DNA of 64,000 bases. Source: Apostichopus japonicus. Its lineage: Eukaryota > Echinodermata > Holothuroidea > Aspidochirotida > Stichopodidae. The notes under the pieces were generated by a model that saw nothing but the letters and a program-made list of their open reading frames with translations, did not search any database and was not told where the DNA came from. Within the stretch, counting starts at the first letter, position 1, and each line of letters opens with the position of its first letter. Location of the stretch: the NCBI RefSeq assembly GCF_037975245.1, contig NC_092570.1, positions 12,875,001 through 12,939,000 on the forward strand, given 5' to 3'. The position numbers were made by a program, and so were the translations under genes. Positions 27,348-42,642 of the stretch are shown piece after piece.

Positions 27348-27953
27348 CTAACCAAAAACACATATAAAATATTGTCATTAATTTACATCAAATTCAGTTC
27401 TAGAACACAAGTTAACAAGTGCAATACAGAAATGTATTGAGTCTTTCGTTACATTATATATTTTCCAATCCCTATATTATCTCATATTCTATGTAAATGT
27501 GTGTTGTAAGTACCTAGTAAGCATGGTCTTTCTATCTTGAGATGAAAAATATGTTTTAGGAAATATTACAAAAACATTTCTGGTGATTGACAATCAACAA
27601 TTGCTTAGATGGCAGTTGGGGTCTGTCACAATTCTCGAATGACCAGAATCTTTGCCAAAACTAAACCATTATCTAACAGCTACGTGAAACTACTAAGATG
27701 CAAAAAGCTGAGAAAGCAATAAACTTCCCTGACATAATTGGAGCAGCTTTCTTAAATTGATTTGATAATTTGTGTATTGCTCTCTGACAACAAAATCCCA
27801 TTTGTTTTTTTTAGCTGGACTAGTGTACTAGTTGAATTTTACATTAATTATACCTTCTTTGTGTTTCAGCCTACAAACCACTTAAGTATTACTTCAATAT
27901 AGCCTCAAATCAAAAAAAAAAAAAAAAAACCACTTGCAGATTGGACATGTTAC

Positions 27954-28150
27954 CTCTGAGGGGACATTCCTCCTCCCCCCTCTATATCTTCTCCCGTCTC
28001 TTCTTCATCTCTCTGTACGTCTGGTTTGCTGTGGTGTGTCTGTATCAGCTTCGTGTACACGCCATTGGCCTTCATCAGCTCTTCGTGGCAGCCTTCCTCA
28101 GAGATCTTACCCTTGGTAATCACAATGATGGAATCACAATCTTTTAAATA
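27954..28150 (-). CDS. ABCC5: ABCC5-like exon 12: end of NBD1 and linker
   Basis: Residues 640-705. YLKDCDSIIVITKGKISEEG closes NBD1 (YLVDCDEVIFMKEGCITERG type), then CHEELMKANGVYTKLIQTHH. The tail is an acidic, glycine-rich linker (RDEEETGEDIEGGGGMSPQR). The donor is CAGAG/GTAACA. Two bases carry over and make Arg with exon 13. Confidence 0.94.
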
Positions 28151-30737
<2,587 letters not shown>

Positions 30738-31007
30738 CTCCGTTTTATCTCCGGAGGGCAGTATTTCGAAATCTTGTGTGAGACAACACGCCTCAATGAC
30801 CGACGTATATTTCTCCTCGTCGAAGTCTTTACCAAAGAGGATGTTGTCTTTCAGGGTGGCGTTGAATATCCAAGCTTCTTGTGAGGCATACGCAAAGTTG
30901 CCATTTACCTTACAGACTCCTCTCAACTTGTGCATCTGTCCGAGAATGGCTGACAACAAAGAACTCTTACCACTCCCAACCATGCCGCAGACCCCTGTCA
31001 GTTGGCC
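30738..31007 (-). CDS. ABCC5: ABCC5-like exon 10: NBD1 Walker A and Q-loop
   Basis: Residues 482-571 (90 codons), phase 0. Walker A is GMVGSGKSS, with its Lys near residue 495. Next come LLSAILGQMHKLRG, the Q-loop YASQEAW (Gln contacts the metal and gamma-phosphate side), IFNATLKDNILFGKDFDEEKY, then EILPSGDKTE. The match to ABCC5 runs along the whole exon. The donor is GAG/GTATCT. Confidence 0.96.
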
Positions 31008-32649
31008 CTGAAAGAGAAAGGAAAGACACACTCTCTACAACACGGCACCACCGACAAAATAGAGACAAACTTTTGAGATAACTCATAAATATAACATAGA
31101 AGTTCAACTAACTTTTGAGATAACTCATAAATATACATAGAAGTTTTAACCTTTGTTAAGTAGAAGAGAATCGAAAACAAAAACCCCAAAACAAACATGT
31201 TTATATTGTGTGTTGTTATGGTAACCTCATTGGGGAGAAGGCTCACTGTAATAGAAATGTTCTTTTCAACTTTTGGTCAACAACAGTTTGTGGAGTTAAT
31301 TTAATGGATATTTCCACTAGTCCCTAGATGCTGCTGATACATTACAATGTCTATTAAACGAAAGGGGGAATTCTTGCATAACTTTATAGCTCTGAACATG
31401 TTGATATTTTGAAGAATACCATAGGGGAAAGAACAAGTCAACAACTGACAGTTAATTTTAGCCTTAAGTGTATGACTCCATAGTCCTCCAATTCAAAAAT
31501 AGATCTTTAAGAAGTACTTACTTACATAAATGGAGAGCAAACCTAAAGGCTTTTCCTTGATAATTACAGGACATTTTTGTTTGTTTGTAAGAACAATTGC
31601 AATAACTTTCACTTCTTTAATTCATGTCATCATTTTCTGGCATGGTGTGTTTATTCGTGATTGAGTCTTGAAAACTACAATCGATGAAAACAATATCATA
31701 GACAAAATCAGATATAAATCTATGTTTGGCATGACTTTAGTTTTAAGATCTACCATCAAAAAAAGAAAACGGGAAAAGAACAAGAGCTGATTTCAACTCT
31801 TTCGTAACAACTAGAAACCCACACTTGACTATCACACACATTGTAATGACAACAGCAGCATTTATTCTTACAGCTTCAACAGTGTTAGATTGGTGACAAC
31901 ATTGCTGTTCCTCAGTTTTTGAAGATGGATGGATGGAAATCTTACTTGTCTAACAGAAAATAGTTTTGCAAATAGTTCGCTGCATATTTGATACAACAGA
32001 TTACTCATTAGTAGGATATAAGAAACTAATTTAATTGAATCAAAACCAGCAGAAGGTATGTAATTCAAGCTGAAACCTGAAAAGCAAAAGCTGGGCAAGT
32101 ATGATAGAAAACATCTTGCAGACTAGTCTGGTTTCAATTCAAAATTATGAGGTCGAAGTAAACAATTTCAGTTTCATGTGTTGTTATTCCCATACAAGTT
32201 AACACTAATATGTAAATGTATTTGGCTGATGAAACATTGTAATTCCTTTAATAACCTGTTAATCAATCTTCAAATTGGTCAAGACCCTATGAAGATGTCT
32301 GAGTTTCATTAATTGCATTCCTATTTTGAATAAACACACGTAGGTTTGATGGAAATGTTGACCAAATGCAAAAACCTGCTTTATATTTGCCAGTTGCAAA
32401 ATGTCTGTCTAAACATGAAAATTTATTCATAGGCTCACAGCCTAAAATTTGTCAAGATGTCTGGGTTGATTTTCTGTAAAACTTAAAGAGCTAAGCTGAA
32501 ACAATTGCAAAACATTCTCTTTGTTTTGATTGGGAGGAGGGGGGGGGGTGAAGGACTGGGTAGAAGGGATTTGATCTCGGTACAGGTTATAAGTTGCAGT
32601 GTCACAACACTGCGGTTTCCACTTAGCTCTCACATCTATACTGAGCTTT

Positions 32650-33185
32650 GCACTAGGTAAATAGATGTAACCTAAGTTAATATAATCTCATGTTACACAC
32701 ACAATACTGAGTTCATCAGTTTCCTGTGAACTAGGTATGCATATGTAACCTAAGTTAATATAATCTGATGTTACACACACAATACTGAGTTCAGTTCATC
32801 AGTCTCCTGTGAACTAGGTATGTAGATGTAACCTAAGTAAATATAATCTCATGTTAGTTAATATAATCTACTAGAAGTTAATTTAATGAACTAGGTATGC
32901 AGATGTAACCTGAGTTAATATAATCTGATGTTACACACACAATACTGAGTTCATCAGTCTCATGTGAACTAGGTATGTAGATGTAACCTAAGTTAATATA
33001 ATCTGATGCTAAACACACTATACTGAGTTCATCCGTCTCCTGTGAACTAGGTATGCAGATGTAACCTGAGTTTAAATTATTTGAAGTTGATGGTATGCAA
33101 GAGGGACAACCTCATCAAGTATGGTATGGCTACATTGACACATACACACACAATATTGAGTTCACCAGTCACCTGTGAACTAGTA
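32650..33185. repeat. Irregular tandem repeat in intron 9-10
   Basis: About five copies of an 85-120 bp unit with TGAACTAGGTATG(C/T)AGATG, TAACCT(A/G)AGTTAATATAAT and TTACACACACAATACTGAG. A further short tandem pair sits at about 31,070-31,150. The remaining intron is AT-rich. Confidence 0.8.
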
Positions 33186-33206
33186 GGAATGTAGTTTAAC
33201 ACTTAC

Positions 33207-33340
33207 CTTGTATAACTTGAAGTTGAGGTTAAAGAGAGCAGGGACCATCTCGTCGAGTTCAATTTGGCTACCTTGACTGGCTAGCTGTGTGATCGATACT
33301 GTGCTTGGGCTTTTCTCTGTACCATCTTTAACACCGTCTT
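33207..33340 (-). CDS. ABCC5: ABCC5-like exon 9: NBD1 insertion and beta strand before Walker A
   Basis: Residues 438-481. A polar insertion (DGVKDGTEKSPSTVSITQ) runs into PALFNLNFKLYK, the strand before Walker A (LHSIDLEIQEGKLVG type). Only one frame is open, and both phases match exons 8 and 10. The donor AAG/GTAAGT is strong. No tool would catch it by ORF length, because it is short and has no internal start. Confidence 0.87.
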
Positions 33341-34054
33341 CTGTTGCACAATGGTTAATGACAAGAAAAATAATTGGAATTTAGCTCATGGTGGCAAAAA
33401 GTGTTATCTTCATATGGACACGTGCAAAGACATTTTTGGCTTAGAACAGTGATTTGAAACAGTGACCTCTGGACTTGTAACCCTGAGGACAATGGTAACC
33501 CTGAAGTCACTGGTTCAAATTCCATTTCTAAGCCAATAATATCTTCGCTCTTTTGCAGTTTGCTTAGAGTATTTTGAGAAACTTCAGTATTCTGCAAAAA
33601 GTTTAGCAGTGAGTTTCCAAGCATACAATTGTGGGATTGTTACCATCAAAAACATGTTTTTTCTCTACAAAAAGTAATTGTCATGATTGTATTCACTTAT
33701 CTTCTGTATTCACTTTACTTACCTAGGATTCACCTACCTATTATTCACATGACTCACCTAGTATTCACTTACCTTCTGTATGCACTTCACTTACCTAGTA
33801 TTCACTTCCCTTCTTAAGTTTATTGCACAATGTGTGAATTGTAAATGCTGGGTCTTTCATGTCTTAAAGCTGCCAACATGTTAAATTCATGATAACCTTT
33901 TGACCCTTTAACGTTCAGGACGGGGCTTAACGATAAGCTGATGACTTTTCAGAAATTTCTAGGCAAGATATTTAGGTGAGAATGCAACAACCCAACCCCT
34001 CAGCAGACAGGTAAGACAGGAAAAATAACTATTATTAAGTTCATGTATATTTAC

Positions 34055-34250
34055 TGGTTCCAGCAGGCTTGTCATCAATCTTGCCATCTTCTCCTACTTC
34101 TCTTTCTGCCTCTTTCGCAGCAGTTTTATCTTCCTCTGTGTTGCTGGCTACTTTACTCCAAGCGAATGTTGCATCTTCAATGATCACTGCGTGCCGACCG
34201 TCGTCTGGCATCCTATCCAGGGGTTCCACAGTATCCAGGACCAGAATCAC
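34055..34250 (-). CDS. ABCC5: ABCC5-like exon 8: start of NBD1
   Basis: Residues 372-437. VILVLDTVEPLDRMPDD is followed by AVIIEDATFAW. That Trp sits at the A-loop position that stacks on adenine in ABCC NBD1. Next comes a highly charged insertion (EEDKTAAKEAEREVGEDGK). Such an insertion between the first NBD1 strand and Walker A is typical of ABCC5 and less so of other MRPs. The donor is ACCA/GTAAAT. Confidence 0.9.
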
Positions 34251-34585
34251 CTGTAGAGATAAAAGCATCGGGGGAAAGAAAATACAAGGGTAAAACTAAC
34301 CAGAATGCAAAAATGCATTGTGGTTTCGATGATGTAACATGAGCAGTTTTCTTCATGAATCTGACATAATGTATAGTGAGGGTGTACATGTTGACAAGGT
34401 TTTGACAATTGTTGCTACTGAGCAGACGGATCAGTTTCTGACTAGTCCATCTCTCCAGTTTCTATTACAATATCTATTGATCACATGACACCACCTCATT
34501 GACGCAGTTACTTGGGAGTTGAATGGAGGAATAGAGGCAACACTCATTGGTGCCTGAAAGAAGATTCACAAACACGGCAGGACTT

Positions 34586-34665
34586 TCTAATAATAATGAT
34601 AATATATTCATTTATAGAACGCAACAATATGCAAATGCATCTCTATGCGCTTTACGAAAAGTCGA
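34586..34665 (-). repeat. Non-LTR/SINE-type 3' tail
   Basis: Minus-strand CGTAAAGCGCATAGAG ... TTCTATAAATGAAT and (ATT)n end; same tail family as 20,190-20,275. Confidence 0.45.
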
Positions 34666-35974
34666 AAGCCGACCGGAAAAAATAGAGTTTTTTTAACTTT
34701 CTCTTGAATATGTTCAATGTCTGTGCTTTATCTCTATCACTTTACCTATCACCTGTAGATCTAAAGTAAAAACAAATCGTACTATAAATAGCTTCTATGT
34801 TTGTAAGCACATGGTTGTGATAAATAGCTGGAAAGGAAAGATAGATGAGGGGAGAGGGTAAACCTAGATGTAACACAAAGATAAATAAAACAAACAATAT
34901 GTAGAAGAACCATGTAAGTGTATTTAGTTCAAGAGACAAATAAGCCTTTATTAAGATCGAGATGTGATCAATACTTCATCTCAATCCTGTACGGGTATGC
35001 TGACTCAATGCCATGTCAATCTCAATGCCATCTCCCTCCCCTCCCCCCCCCCTCCCCAACTCCCTCCCTGAGAAGTAAATATGCATTTTTGTTCCCTGTC
35101 TACATCAAATTAAACTTTTAAATTACCACAAATACCGCCATGTTCTATTGTTCATAACAATATCATGCGATGAAGCCAATTTAGAATGCATCCTTTTAAG
35201 TTTTCAAATTTTTTACTTATATTTGAATTCAAATCAGTTTTAAGTAGTCGTTCTGGTTAGAGATTTGTAAATGTTCATCTTTCTCTTTGCAAAAACAATT
35301 ATTACACTATTCTGTAGAAACTGGGTCCTGTCTGTGAGGCTCAAACAAATGTCCTGATTTTTAGTTTCATACCTTCCTATCAGTTGTACTTTTGACCCTG
35401 TCTCTGTAATTCTCAGGGTTCTGTGTCTATACACACAACTCCCCCCCCCCCCAAAACCAGGCTGGTCTTTGCTTATCAATTGGAGAAGCCACAAATCTAC
35501 ATCACTTACAGCAGGAGTTTACCCACTCTCTTTTAGTACTTACTCTACACATAAACCTGCCACTGTGAACTAACCATGACCTACGTCTGCACTTTCATAT
35601 ATCTATAAAGAGTGGCATCGGGTCATACTAGCCTCTTTCATTTGATTGCAATCACCGGTTATAGCAGAGACATTAAAGTTTGAACTGTGCATCACCTGTG
35701 TCTGTGACATGACTATAAATACCAAATGCTTGGTAATTAGTTCATTCCCGGAAGACAATCCAAATTCTATACTACTTGCAAAGAGCACATTCAGTTTCCT
35801 GTACCATGAAGACTGTGAACTGAATATGACCTGCATCTGTCTAACAGGCCTTGAAATATCAGCAGATCTTACTATATTATATATACCTGGAAAACATATT
35901 CACAGCACCAAGCTGTAGAATCAAGACAACAGCTGTAACATGTGGGTGACAACCCATGTGTATATATACCTATA

Positions 35975-35977
<3 letters not shown>
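34666..35977 (-). other. Intron 7-8, first part
   Basis: AT-rich with C-runs (about 35,040 and 35,441). It also has a loose CCTGTGTCTG/TGTGAACT phrase repeated near 35,340, 35,690 and 35,815. No coding signal. Confidence 0.45.
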
Positions 35978-36004
<27 letters not shown>

Positions 36005-36006
<2 letters not shown>

Positions 36007-36198
36007 TGATATTAGATGAGACTAGTGGAACACTAGTAGTTGTAACTCGGAGTTTCACGCGTTATAGCGATCTTCAGACAACTTGTCTGAAGATCGCTAT
36101 AACGCGTGAAACTCCGACAACTTGTCTGAAGATCGCTATAACGCGTGAAACTCCGAGTTACAACTACTAGTGTTCCACTAGTCTCATCTAGTATCAAC
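36005..36198. repeat. Long foldback element, 77-bp arms
   Basis: The left arm (36,005-36,081) and right arm (36,122-36,198) are reverse complements with one mismatch, separated by a 39-bp partial third copy. (AT)n runs sit on both sides (35,978-36,004 and 36,261-36,289). The arms contain TTGTCTGAAGATCGC and GCGTGAAACTCC, again like CUGAAGA...GAAAC of hammerhead motifs in Penelope-like elements (inference). Confidence 0.85.
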
Positions 36199-36258
36199 AT
36201 ATATTCCGCTCTGTCCAATGGACATAGAGCACTCTGCGCCAAGATAGACGCCAACCTA

Positions 36259-36289
<31 letters not shown>

Positions 36290-36292
<3 letters not shown>

Positions 36293-37932
36293 CAAACATA
36301 CATAGTACATATATGTATAGTATATATATAGTACATATAGCACATATGTAGTACATATATACATATCTATAAAATGGCTTAACATTTTTACTGATACTAT
36401 AGTTCATGTAAAATACAGATTCCACACTCCTGGCAACAATCAGAATCACTTGCTTATAGCATTTAGACAGAAACTTTAACCTTCAAATGTTTAAACTGCC
36501 CTACATATAAGGTTATAAACATCAGCAAGAGCTCACTCTTGAACTAGACATAGCAAACCTGTTGTACTACTGGCAACGAGCACAATCAACTGTCACCTTT
36601 GTGTGACCTGTCTGTACTTCTGTGTCTGTATAATCAGCTTTATTAATATACCAGCATATATAAGATCAATCAGTTGTCAATTGTAGCACCCCTTGTAAGC
36701 ACCCCTCCCCTGTGATAGGTTTGCCCCTACAAATGCTTGGTGCTCAGGGAAGTCAATGGCATGTTACTTCCTTGAAGGAAGCTATGCATGACTATGTTTA
36801 TTCCAGAAATAACGTGGCTTTGTACACCATGTGTGCCAAGAAGAGTAAACCACGTTTTACCTCATAAGCTGCCCCGAGAGATTTGAGATCTTCCATAAAC
36901 AGGTGACCCTCATGTTCACCTCTTTGTGTACGAGTTAATTCTCTGGGACTACCTCCCTAAGTTGTTTCCACATGGTACCTTAGTGGTTGTTGAGTGATAT
37001 CGATGTTTTCTGATAATAAGTAAGCTAATCAGTTGCTTCATTTATCTCCTTGGGCTGGGCAGGGATGTTTGAAAATCCGCCCTTTAGTAAGACTGCCGTT
37101 CATTTTTCGCCACTGCCCCCTTCTTCACCTTTCAAGGTTATTAGTCTGGAAAGTTAGCCTGTGGTTACATAATCAATTTGCCAAGCCTAGCAAAGGAAAT
37201 GAGGGTGGAAAAGTCACTTGCACAGCTCAAATTACCTGCAATCTCCCGCGAGAGCCTATTAAAAGGCAGGTAAACTGTAATGGCAGTGGTATGAAAGGGT
37301 GCATTTTCAAATGAGTTGCATTATCTTAGGGTACTTTCCCCTGGTTCTAGAAGAAGTCCAATTTACCCGTGATCTGTGACACTCACTTGACAGCCTTCGG
37401 CCATCTAGGATGTCGGAGACATCATCTTTAGAAATTATCTAATAATTTCTATACGGGTTTGTTTGGGTTTGGGTGGGAATGAAAAATGCCCTGGTTATAG
37501 ATGCCCCCTCCCTACCATGATGTGTCCCGTACCGAACGATCGAGCGGTCAAGATAAAGGAGTGAGCCCCCCTCTCCGTAATACTTGTCCGAACATGGATT
37601 GGGACAAAACTTTGATATAGTTGGGTGTCCTTGTTATGAATACTTTAATATGTATCATGTTTTTTTCCCTTACCTTTTCCTTTTCATATTATGCTTTTAA
37701 ATTACAAATACACTAATTGCATACCCTAATTACGCTTTTAAGTGTTTAAGTCTATTGTTTGTTGCAGTTGTTGTGTAAATGGGGATCAATGGATAGTGTT
37801 TTCTTTGTAATTGTTTAAACGTCACAAGGTTCATTGAGATCAATGTGTGCCTTACAACTAGGTATCACGGTGCAAGTAGTCTTGGATTACTTAAAGACTA
37901 CTTGGCAGTAAGGACAATTTATACTTTGCTTT
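36290..37932 (-). other. Intron 7-8, middle part
   Basis: No gene or clear repeat family seen. A TATA/GTACATA-rich stretch continues to about 36,370. Confidence 0.4.
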
Positions 37933-37934
37933 AG

Positions 37935-38178
37935 TATGTATTTGTATGTATTTTAGATCCTCCTGGAAGCAGGAACTCGTGAAGAAGCCTCATTGGCTTA
38001 TCAAAGCCGCACGCTGACCGAAGTCAGTCTCTCACATTCATATTTAACATTCATGATTATGAATTGTCAATTGTCAACAACTCTGTAACTGGACGACATA
38101 CATTAATTTTGGAGTGACTCAAACCGGGCACCTTATGATTGGAAGGCACCGGCATTAACTACTGAGCTAGCACTCCAC
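37935..38178 (-). mobile_element. tRNA-derived SINE, copy A
   Basis: On the minus strand it starts with a tRNA-like head: A-box TAGCTCAGTAGTTAA, a TGCCTTCCAATCA anticodon-arm region (resembles tRNA-Gly TCC), and B-box GGTTTGAGTCA. A body with CAATGAGGCTTCTTCACGAG follows, then an ATACATAC-like tail. Copy B (61,556-61,805) matches throughout. It is too decayed in the stems to be a working tRNA. Confidence 0.75.
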
Positions 38179-41100
38179 AGTTTTTAGCATTTAGACACAA
38201 ACTGTGAAATGAGTCTGACCGGTGGCTAACACTTCTCTATCTATATCTGGGCTAATTCTCGCCTATGAAATAAACCAAACACAAACTATATGATACCTGA
38301 GGCAAAAACGTTCATTTTTCTTGCAGTAGTTGTTTAGACACAGAGTGCAACTGTCGACATTATTGACATAAAGGCAATCCAACTGCTTATCACCATAGAC
38401 TAGTGTACAAACTGATTTTGTTATCAATTGTGTATATTTATTCAGTTGATTAAATTCAGAGTAAACATCCCCACTAACATTTATCATCAAGTCCCTTTGT
38501 TTTATGATATGGAACATGTAAACTAGCTAACTTCAAAGTGAAACAACAATGCCAAAAACAAAATTTCAATATATTCAATTTGACGATAGCAGTTAGTTTT
38601 TCAAGTAATTAGCAGTCACTCGTATTTCACAAGTTTTCCTATTGGATTTACTTCAGTAGTTTGTGCAATTGGATTTACTTCAGTAGTTTGTGCAATGTTC
38701 CATGCTCAAATCTTGTGGTGGCAAGCGCACAAGATGTGGGTATATAACTTCATGAGTCTAGCTAGACTGCCTGGATTGCTGACAATGGTGTTAGTATACA
38801 CTGTAACAGGCTTTCAAGGTATTGAATTTATATTATGACATTAAAACAACAAACTAGAAGGATATATAGCTTGCGAGGCTTACACCTAATTTCATCACAT
38901 GCAGTACAATGGGGGTTCTCCAGGGTTTCAACAGAGTTGGAGCTGTCAATGTTGGTACTCAACTGTGTGATATGTCCGGTTGAATGAATTACAGTATGAA
39001 CATAAAGTATTAATTGAAGCATTAAAGTACCGGGATACACGCCTGATGATCTTGCATAATGGCGTCAAGGGTGATCGCAGCTTTTTCAAGGTTCAAACTT
39101 GTGCTGTTTCGCTGAACGGAAAGAACATACTTTACAAATCACTTTACCAAAAGTTAACATGCTTAGTTTGTTTAGTTAGTTTGGCTTGTAACTTTGTAAC
39201 AATTATGAACAAAGTTGAATAAAGCCACCAGTGATCAACTCATGGTACTGTAACGAGCTACAGTCATAGGCTGCAGGTTGTTAAGTTTCACAGAACTAGA
39301 TAGGACTGATATTACTCAGTGCCTTTCTTCTAGGTTTGGGCGTGGCTAGAGAGCTCTATTCTGAGGGAGATAAAAAACCAGATGGTTTTCAGTTTCCTTA
39401 TCTTTCACATAACAGTTGAGTAAGGTACCACCAAACAGCTGCAGCAAAAACTAAATGTAACTTTATAGCCTACATCGAAGGCACTCCAAACTAGAGCTGG
39501 ATTGTATTATTATACTTCAAAAGGTGAACAAGTTTACGATCACAAAAACAGGATTCCTATCCACATGCAGTTCCTCTACATCAGGAAAACATTAGGAGTC
39601 TTGGATTGTTATAATAAGTGAAAAAGAGTTCACATGTGAAATTTGAGAATCTAATAATGCAATCCCCTGAAAACAAGTGAGACGGGGTAACATTGCATTT
39701 GATGGAATAAGAGCTGGCATAAATATTAACTACGCAGATAATCTTTCAGCCCCAATCACTGCGGAACAATCCTATAGCCTCAACACAACTCGGTCTATAG
39801 TCAAAACATCGTTAAATCTTTTCCCCCTGCAAAGGACGAAGCTGTCTCGGATGTTTACAATAAACGAAATAAACTGCCCAAATTTATCGGAAAAACCTTA
39901 AAAATTCGGTGTGGTTTGCCGATTATTCGCATTGAGAGATTTAGGTGAACATAATGAATGTACCAAATGAAATATTAAAATAAGGTTGAAATGGAAGAAA
40001 GTATTGAAAACTATACAGCAGAGCACTGAAGAGACTTTATAATTCTCTCTACGGGCAAAGGAACAGTTTTCACACCAAGTCCATCCTTTTAACTCTTTTT
40101 TTCGTTTACTGACCGGAAAAGCTCAGGACCTGGATTCCTCATGTTAGTGGTCCATATCCAGGTCAAGTCGACTACTTGACCTCTTTTTTTCAAATTGGCT
40201 TATTTGCCTATCTTCCAGTCATGTTGTCGTCCTCAGTCGATACAAATCACATACATACACACACACACAGACATACACAATCACATACACACATACCAAT
40301 CACAGTACTTAACCAGAGACCCCTTGCTCGAGGATGACACATTACAGTAATTCTCAAGCAAAAATCCTTGTTCATAGTTTATTCTTGATAACAGCATTCA
40401 GGGTGTGCATGTATCATTTTTCCCAAAGCTTTATAGTATATATCTAACATTAGGCAGCACACTAGAGGGGTCTAATTTTTGGTGTAAAATGAAGGAAATA
40501 CTTATTTTTTGGAAAGATTACAAATTGCAATAGCAAGTAAATACTTTTCAAGTTTCAACTGAGAGTTTGCATTGATTTGTCAACTCCTTCTGCAATATCT
40601 CTATCAGTAGTAACATCAGTCATATTCTTGTTGACCACAGGGGGGGGGGGAGGGGGGTGGTTTCTCTTCTGTAACTAGACAACACATAGAGACAACCTTG
40701 GAGGCTGTGGTGTTGTCCAAGACCAACAACTATGGACATACAGGGCATCCATACATCCAGTTTCTCCAGTTTATTTCAGCCTCCTTCTGTAATATCTCTA
40801 TCAGAAGAATCTAATACATATTCTTGTTGTTGACAGGGAAAGTTTGTTAAGCTTCTTGAACTAAACCACCATAGAAACCTCAACCTTGAAGGCCTAGTGT
40901 CATCCAAAGACCACAAACGATGACTACGGGTTCATTAACAGTGCAAGGGTAAAACCAAAACCGCAATACTAAACTAACTAGAACCTCCCTTTTAACACGG
41001 TTACGCAGAGTCATACCGACCCAAATCATCTTGACTTTGACTGGAACCCTGACAGGAACGAACCGTCAACAATTATTCAGTTTAATCACGCACCACAGAT

Positions 41101-41312
41101 ATTTGTTTTATACCTGTAAACATTGACACTGAAAGCTGTTTTCTTATCTTTTACTGCTCAAAAGATAAACAGCGACTGCTTATGGGGGTGGAACCCATTG
41201 CAGCAATGAGATTGTCAACAACAGTGAGTGTGGTAACATTAAATATTCATAAGATATACTAGTTAATTAACTAACAAGATGCGGCAATGACCTCATGTTT
41301 ATGCATACATAC
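38179..41312 (-). other. Intron 7-8, last part
   Basis: AT-rich. Contains a 28-bp tandem pair (ATTGGATTTACTTCAGTAG..., 38,641-38,697), a (CA)n run near 40,252, and a G-run near 40,641. No coding segment supported. Confidence 0.45.
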
Positions 41313-41420
41313 CCGTAATCTCCTCAGAGCTATGACTGTTTCTGCGATGGACCGGATCGCCCACGGAGTTGGTCCAACTACGATTCTCAGTGTGTTTAGT
41401 ACGGCTACCAATGTGAAAGC
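41313..41420 (-). CDS. ABCC5: ABCC5-like exon 7: TM6
   Basis: Residues 336-371 (36 codons), phase 0 at both ends: AFTLVAVLNTLRIVVGPTPW then AIRSIAETVIALRRLR. This matches the TM6 and post-TM6 helix of MRPs (AFTxxxxFNxxxxxxxxxPxxxxxxxEAxVAxxR). The donor is CGG/GTATGT. A 7-kb intron rich in repeats separates it from exon 8. Confidence 0.92.
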
Positions 41421-41649
41421 CTATTCATGAAAAAAAAAGAGCTCGGTAGAAATAGTCAAAGGCAAGAAAAGACAAACGTTCTATATGACAATGAATTCTC
41501 GGTTCACTCAAACCGATGCAAACAAAGCAGTTGAAATGAGAACTGAACTTGGGATATCCTTTACAAGTATCTAGAGTGTTTAACCTTAAGCCATTATAAG
41601 CGATCGATGGACAGAGTTTTTTGAAGTGAGGCAGAGAAACTTGACTAAC

Positions 41650-41798
41650 CTCTGATATCGTTAGCCCGTTCCCAAAGGCAATGTGCAGCAATATGGACAG
41701 GACGGTTGCAACGTTTGGGGCGATGGGCATCATGGAAATACTGAAACTCTGCATGATCCCAGCCTTCTTCAAGAAGACTCTCTCCCTCACTCTGATAT
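41650..41798 (-). CDS. ABCC5: ABCC5-like exon 6: TM5
   Basis: Residues 287-335. IRVRERVFLKKAGIMQ is the amphipathic lead-in (IREEERRILEKAGYFQ type). TM5 follows, through SISMMPIAPNVATVLSILLH and GNGLTISE. The donor is GAG/GTTAGT. The intron to exon 7 is only 229 bp, the shortest in the gene. Confidence 0.93.
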
Positions 41799-42179
41799 CT
41801 GGAATCAAAGAACAGATATAATAATCTTCAAGGAAAATGTCTTCCTTTGCTTTCCTGAAGCCCACCAGCCTGCAGTGTAAAATAGATGATTATAATAGCT
41901 TAGGGTGGTCCTTGACATCCTACTACTGTATTTCATAGTAACGGTCACTGGTACAACTATTCAAGGTTAGAAGGAGAGAAAAAAAGTCACCTCCCTCCAT
42001 TATATTTTTTTCTACTTTTTTCAAGTACTATTCCCTACATATTTGTTTTTAATCCCTTGTTATAGTTCAATCAAAAGAGCATAATATAAAAACTGCTTGG
42101 TCTTGGATTCCAACTTCATAGCTGCCATTAATAGTATCTACTCATGATAAAGTAAAAAACAGCATATAATAACACTAGT

Positions 42180-42575
42180 ATAAATCAAATAGGGGTATGA
42201 GTATAGATGCATTCCAAGTATGGTTGTAACCATCACATAGGGGTATGAGTATGGATGCATTCCAAGTATAGTTGTAACCATCACATAGGGGTATGAGTAT
42301 GGATGCATTTCAATTATGGCTGTAACCATCACATACGGGTGTGAGTATGGATGGATTCCAAGTATGGTTGTAACCATCAAATAGGGGTATGAGTATAGAT
42401 GCATTCCAAGTATGGTTGTAACCATCACATAGGGGTATGAGTATGGATGCATTCCAAGTATGGATGTAACCATCAAATAGGGGTATGAGTATAGATGCAT
42501 TCCAAGTATGGTTGTAACCATCACATAGGGGTATGAGTATGGATGCATTCCAAGTATGGATGTAACCATCAAATG
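42180..42575. repeat. 48-bp satellite array
   Basis: About eight copies of a 48-bp unit (ATAGGGGTATGAGTATGGAT, GCATTCCAAGTATGGTTGTA, ACCATCAC). As 48 is divisible by three, reading frames stay open across it and give a false 16-residue periodic ORF. Confidence 0.93.
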
Positions 42576-42642
42576 ACATACAGACATGTACACCCATGCA
42601 TAACAAAACATTACATTTATAACAACCAAAACAACAATGTAC

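Noticed and set aside
38105-38178. tRNA gene
   Set aside because: Boxes A and B are recognisable, but the stems are decayed and it continues into a SINE body shared with 61.6 kb.
42138-42629. 163-codon open frame with 16-residue periodicity
   Set aside because: It is the 48-bp satellite read through. A unit divisible by three stays open by chance in two frames.
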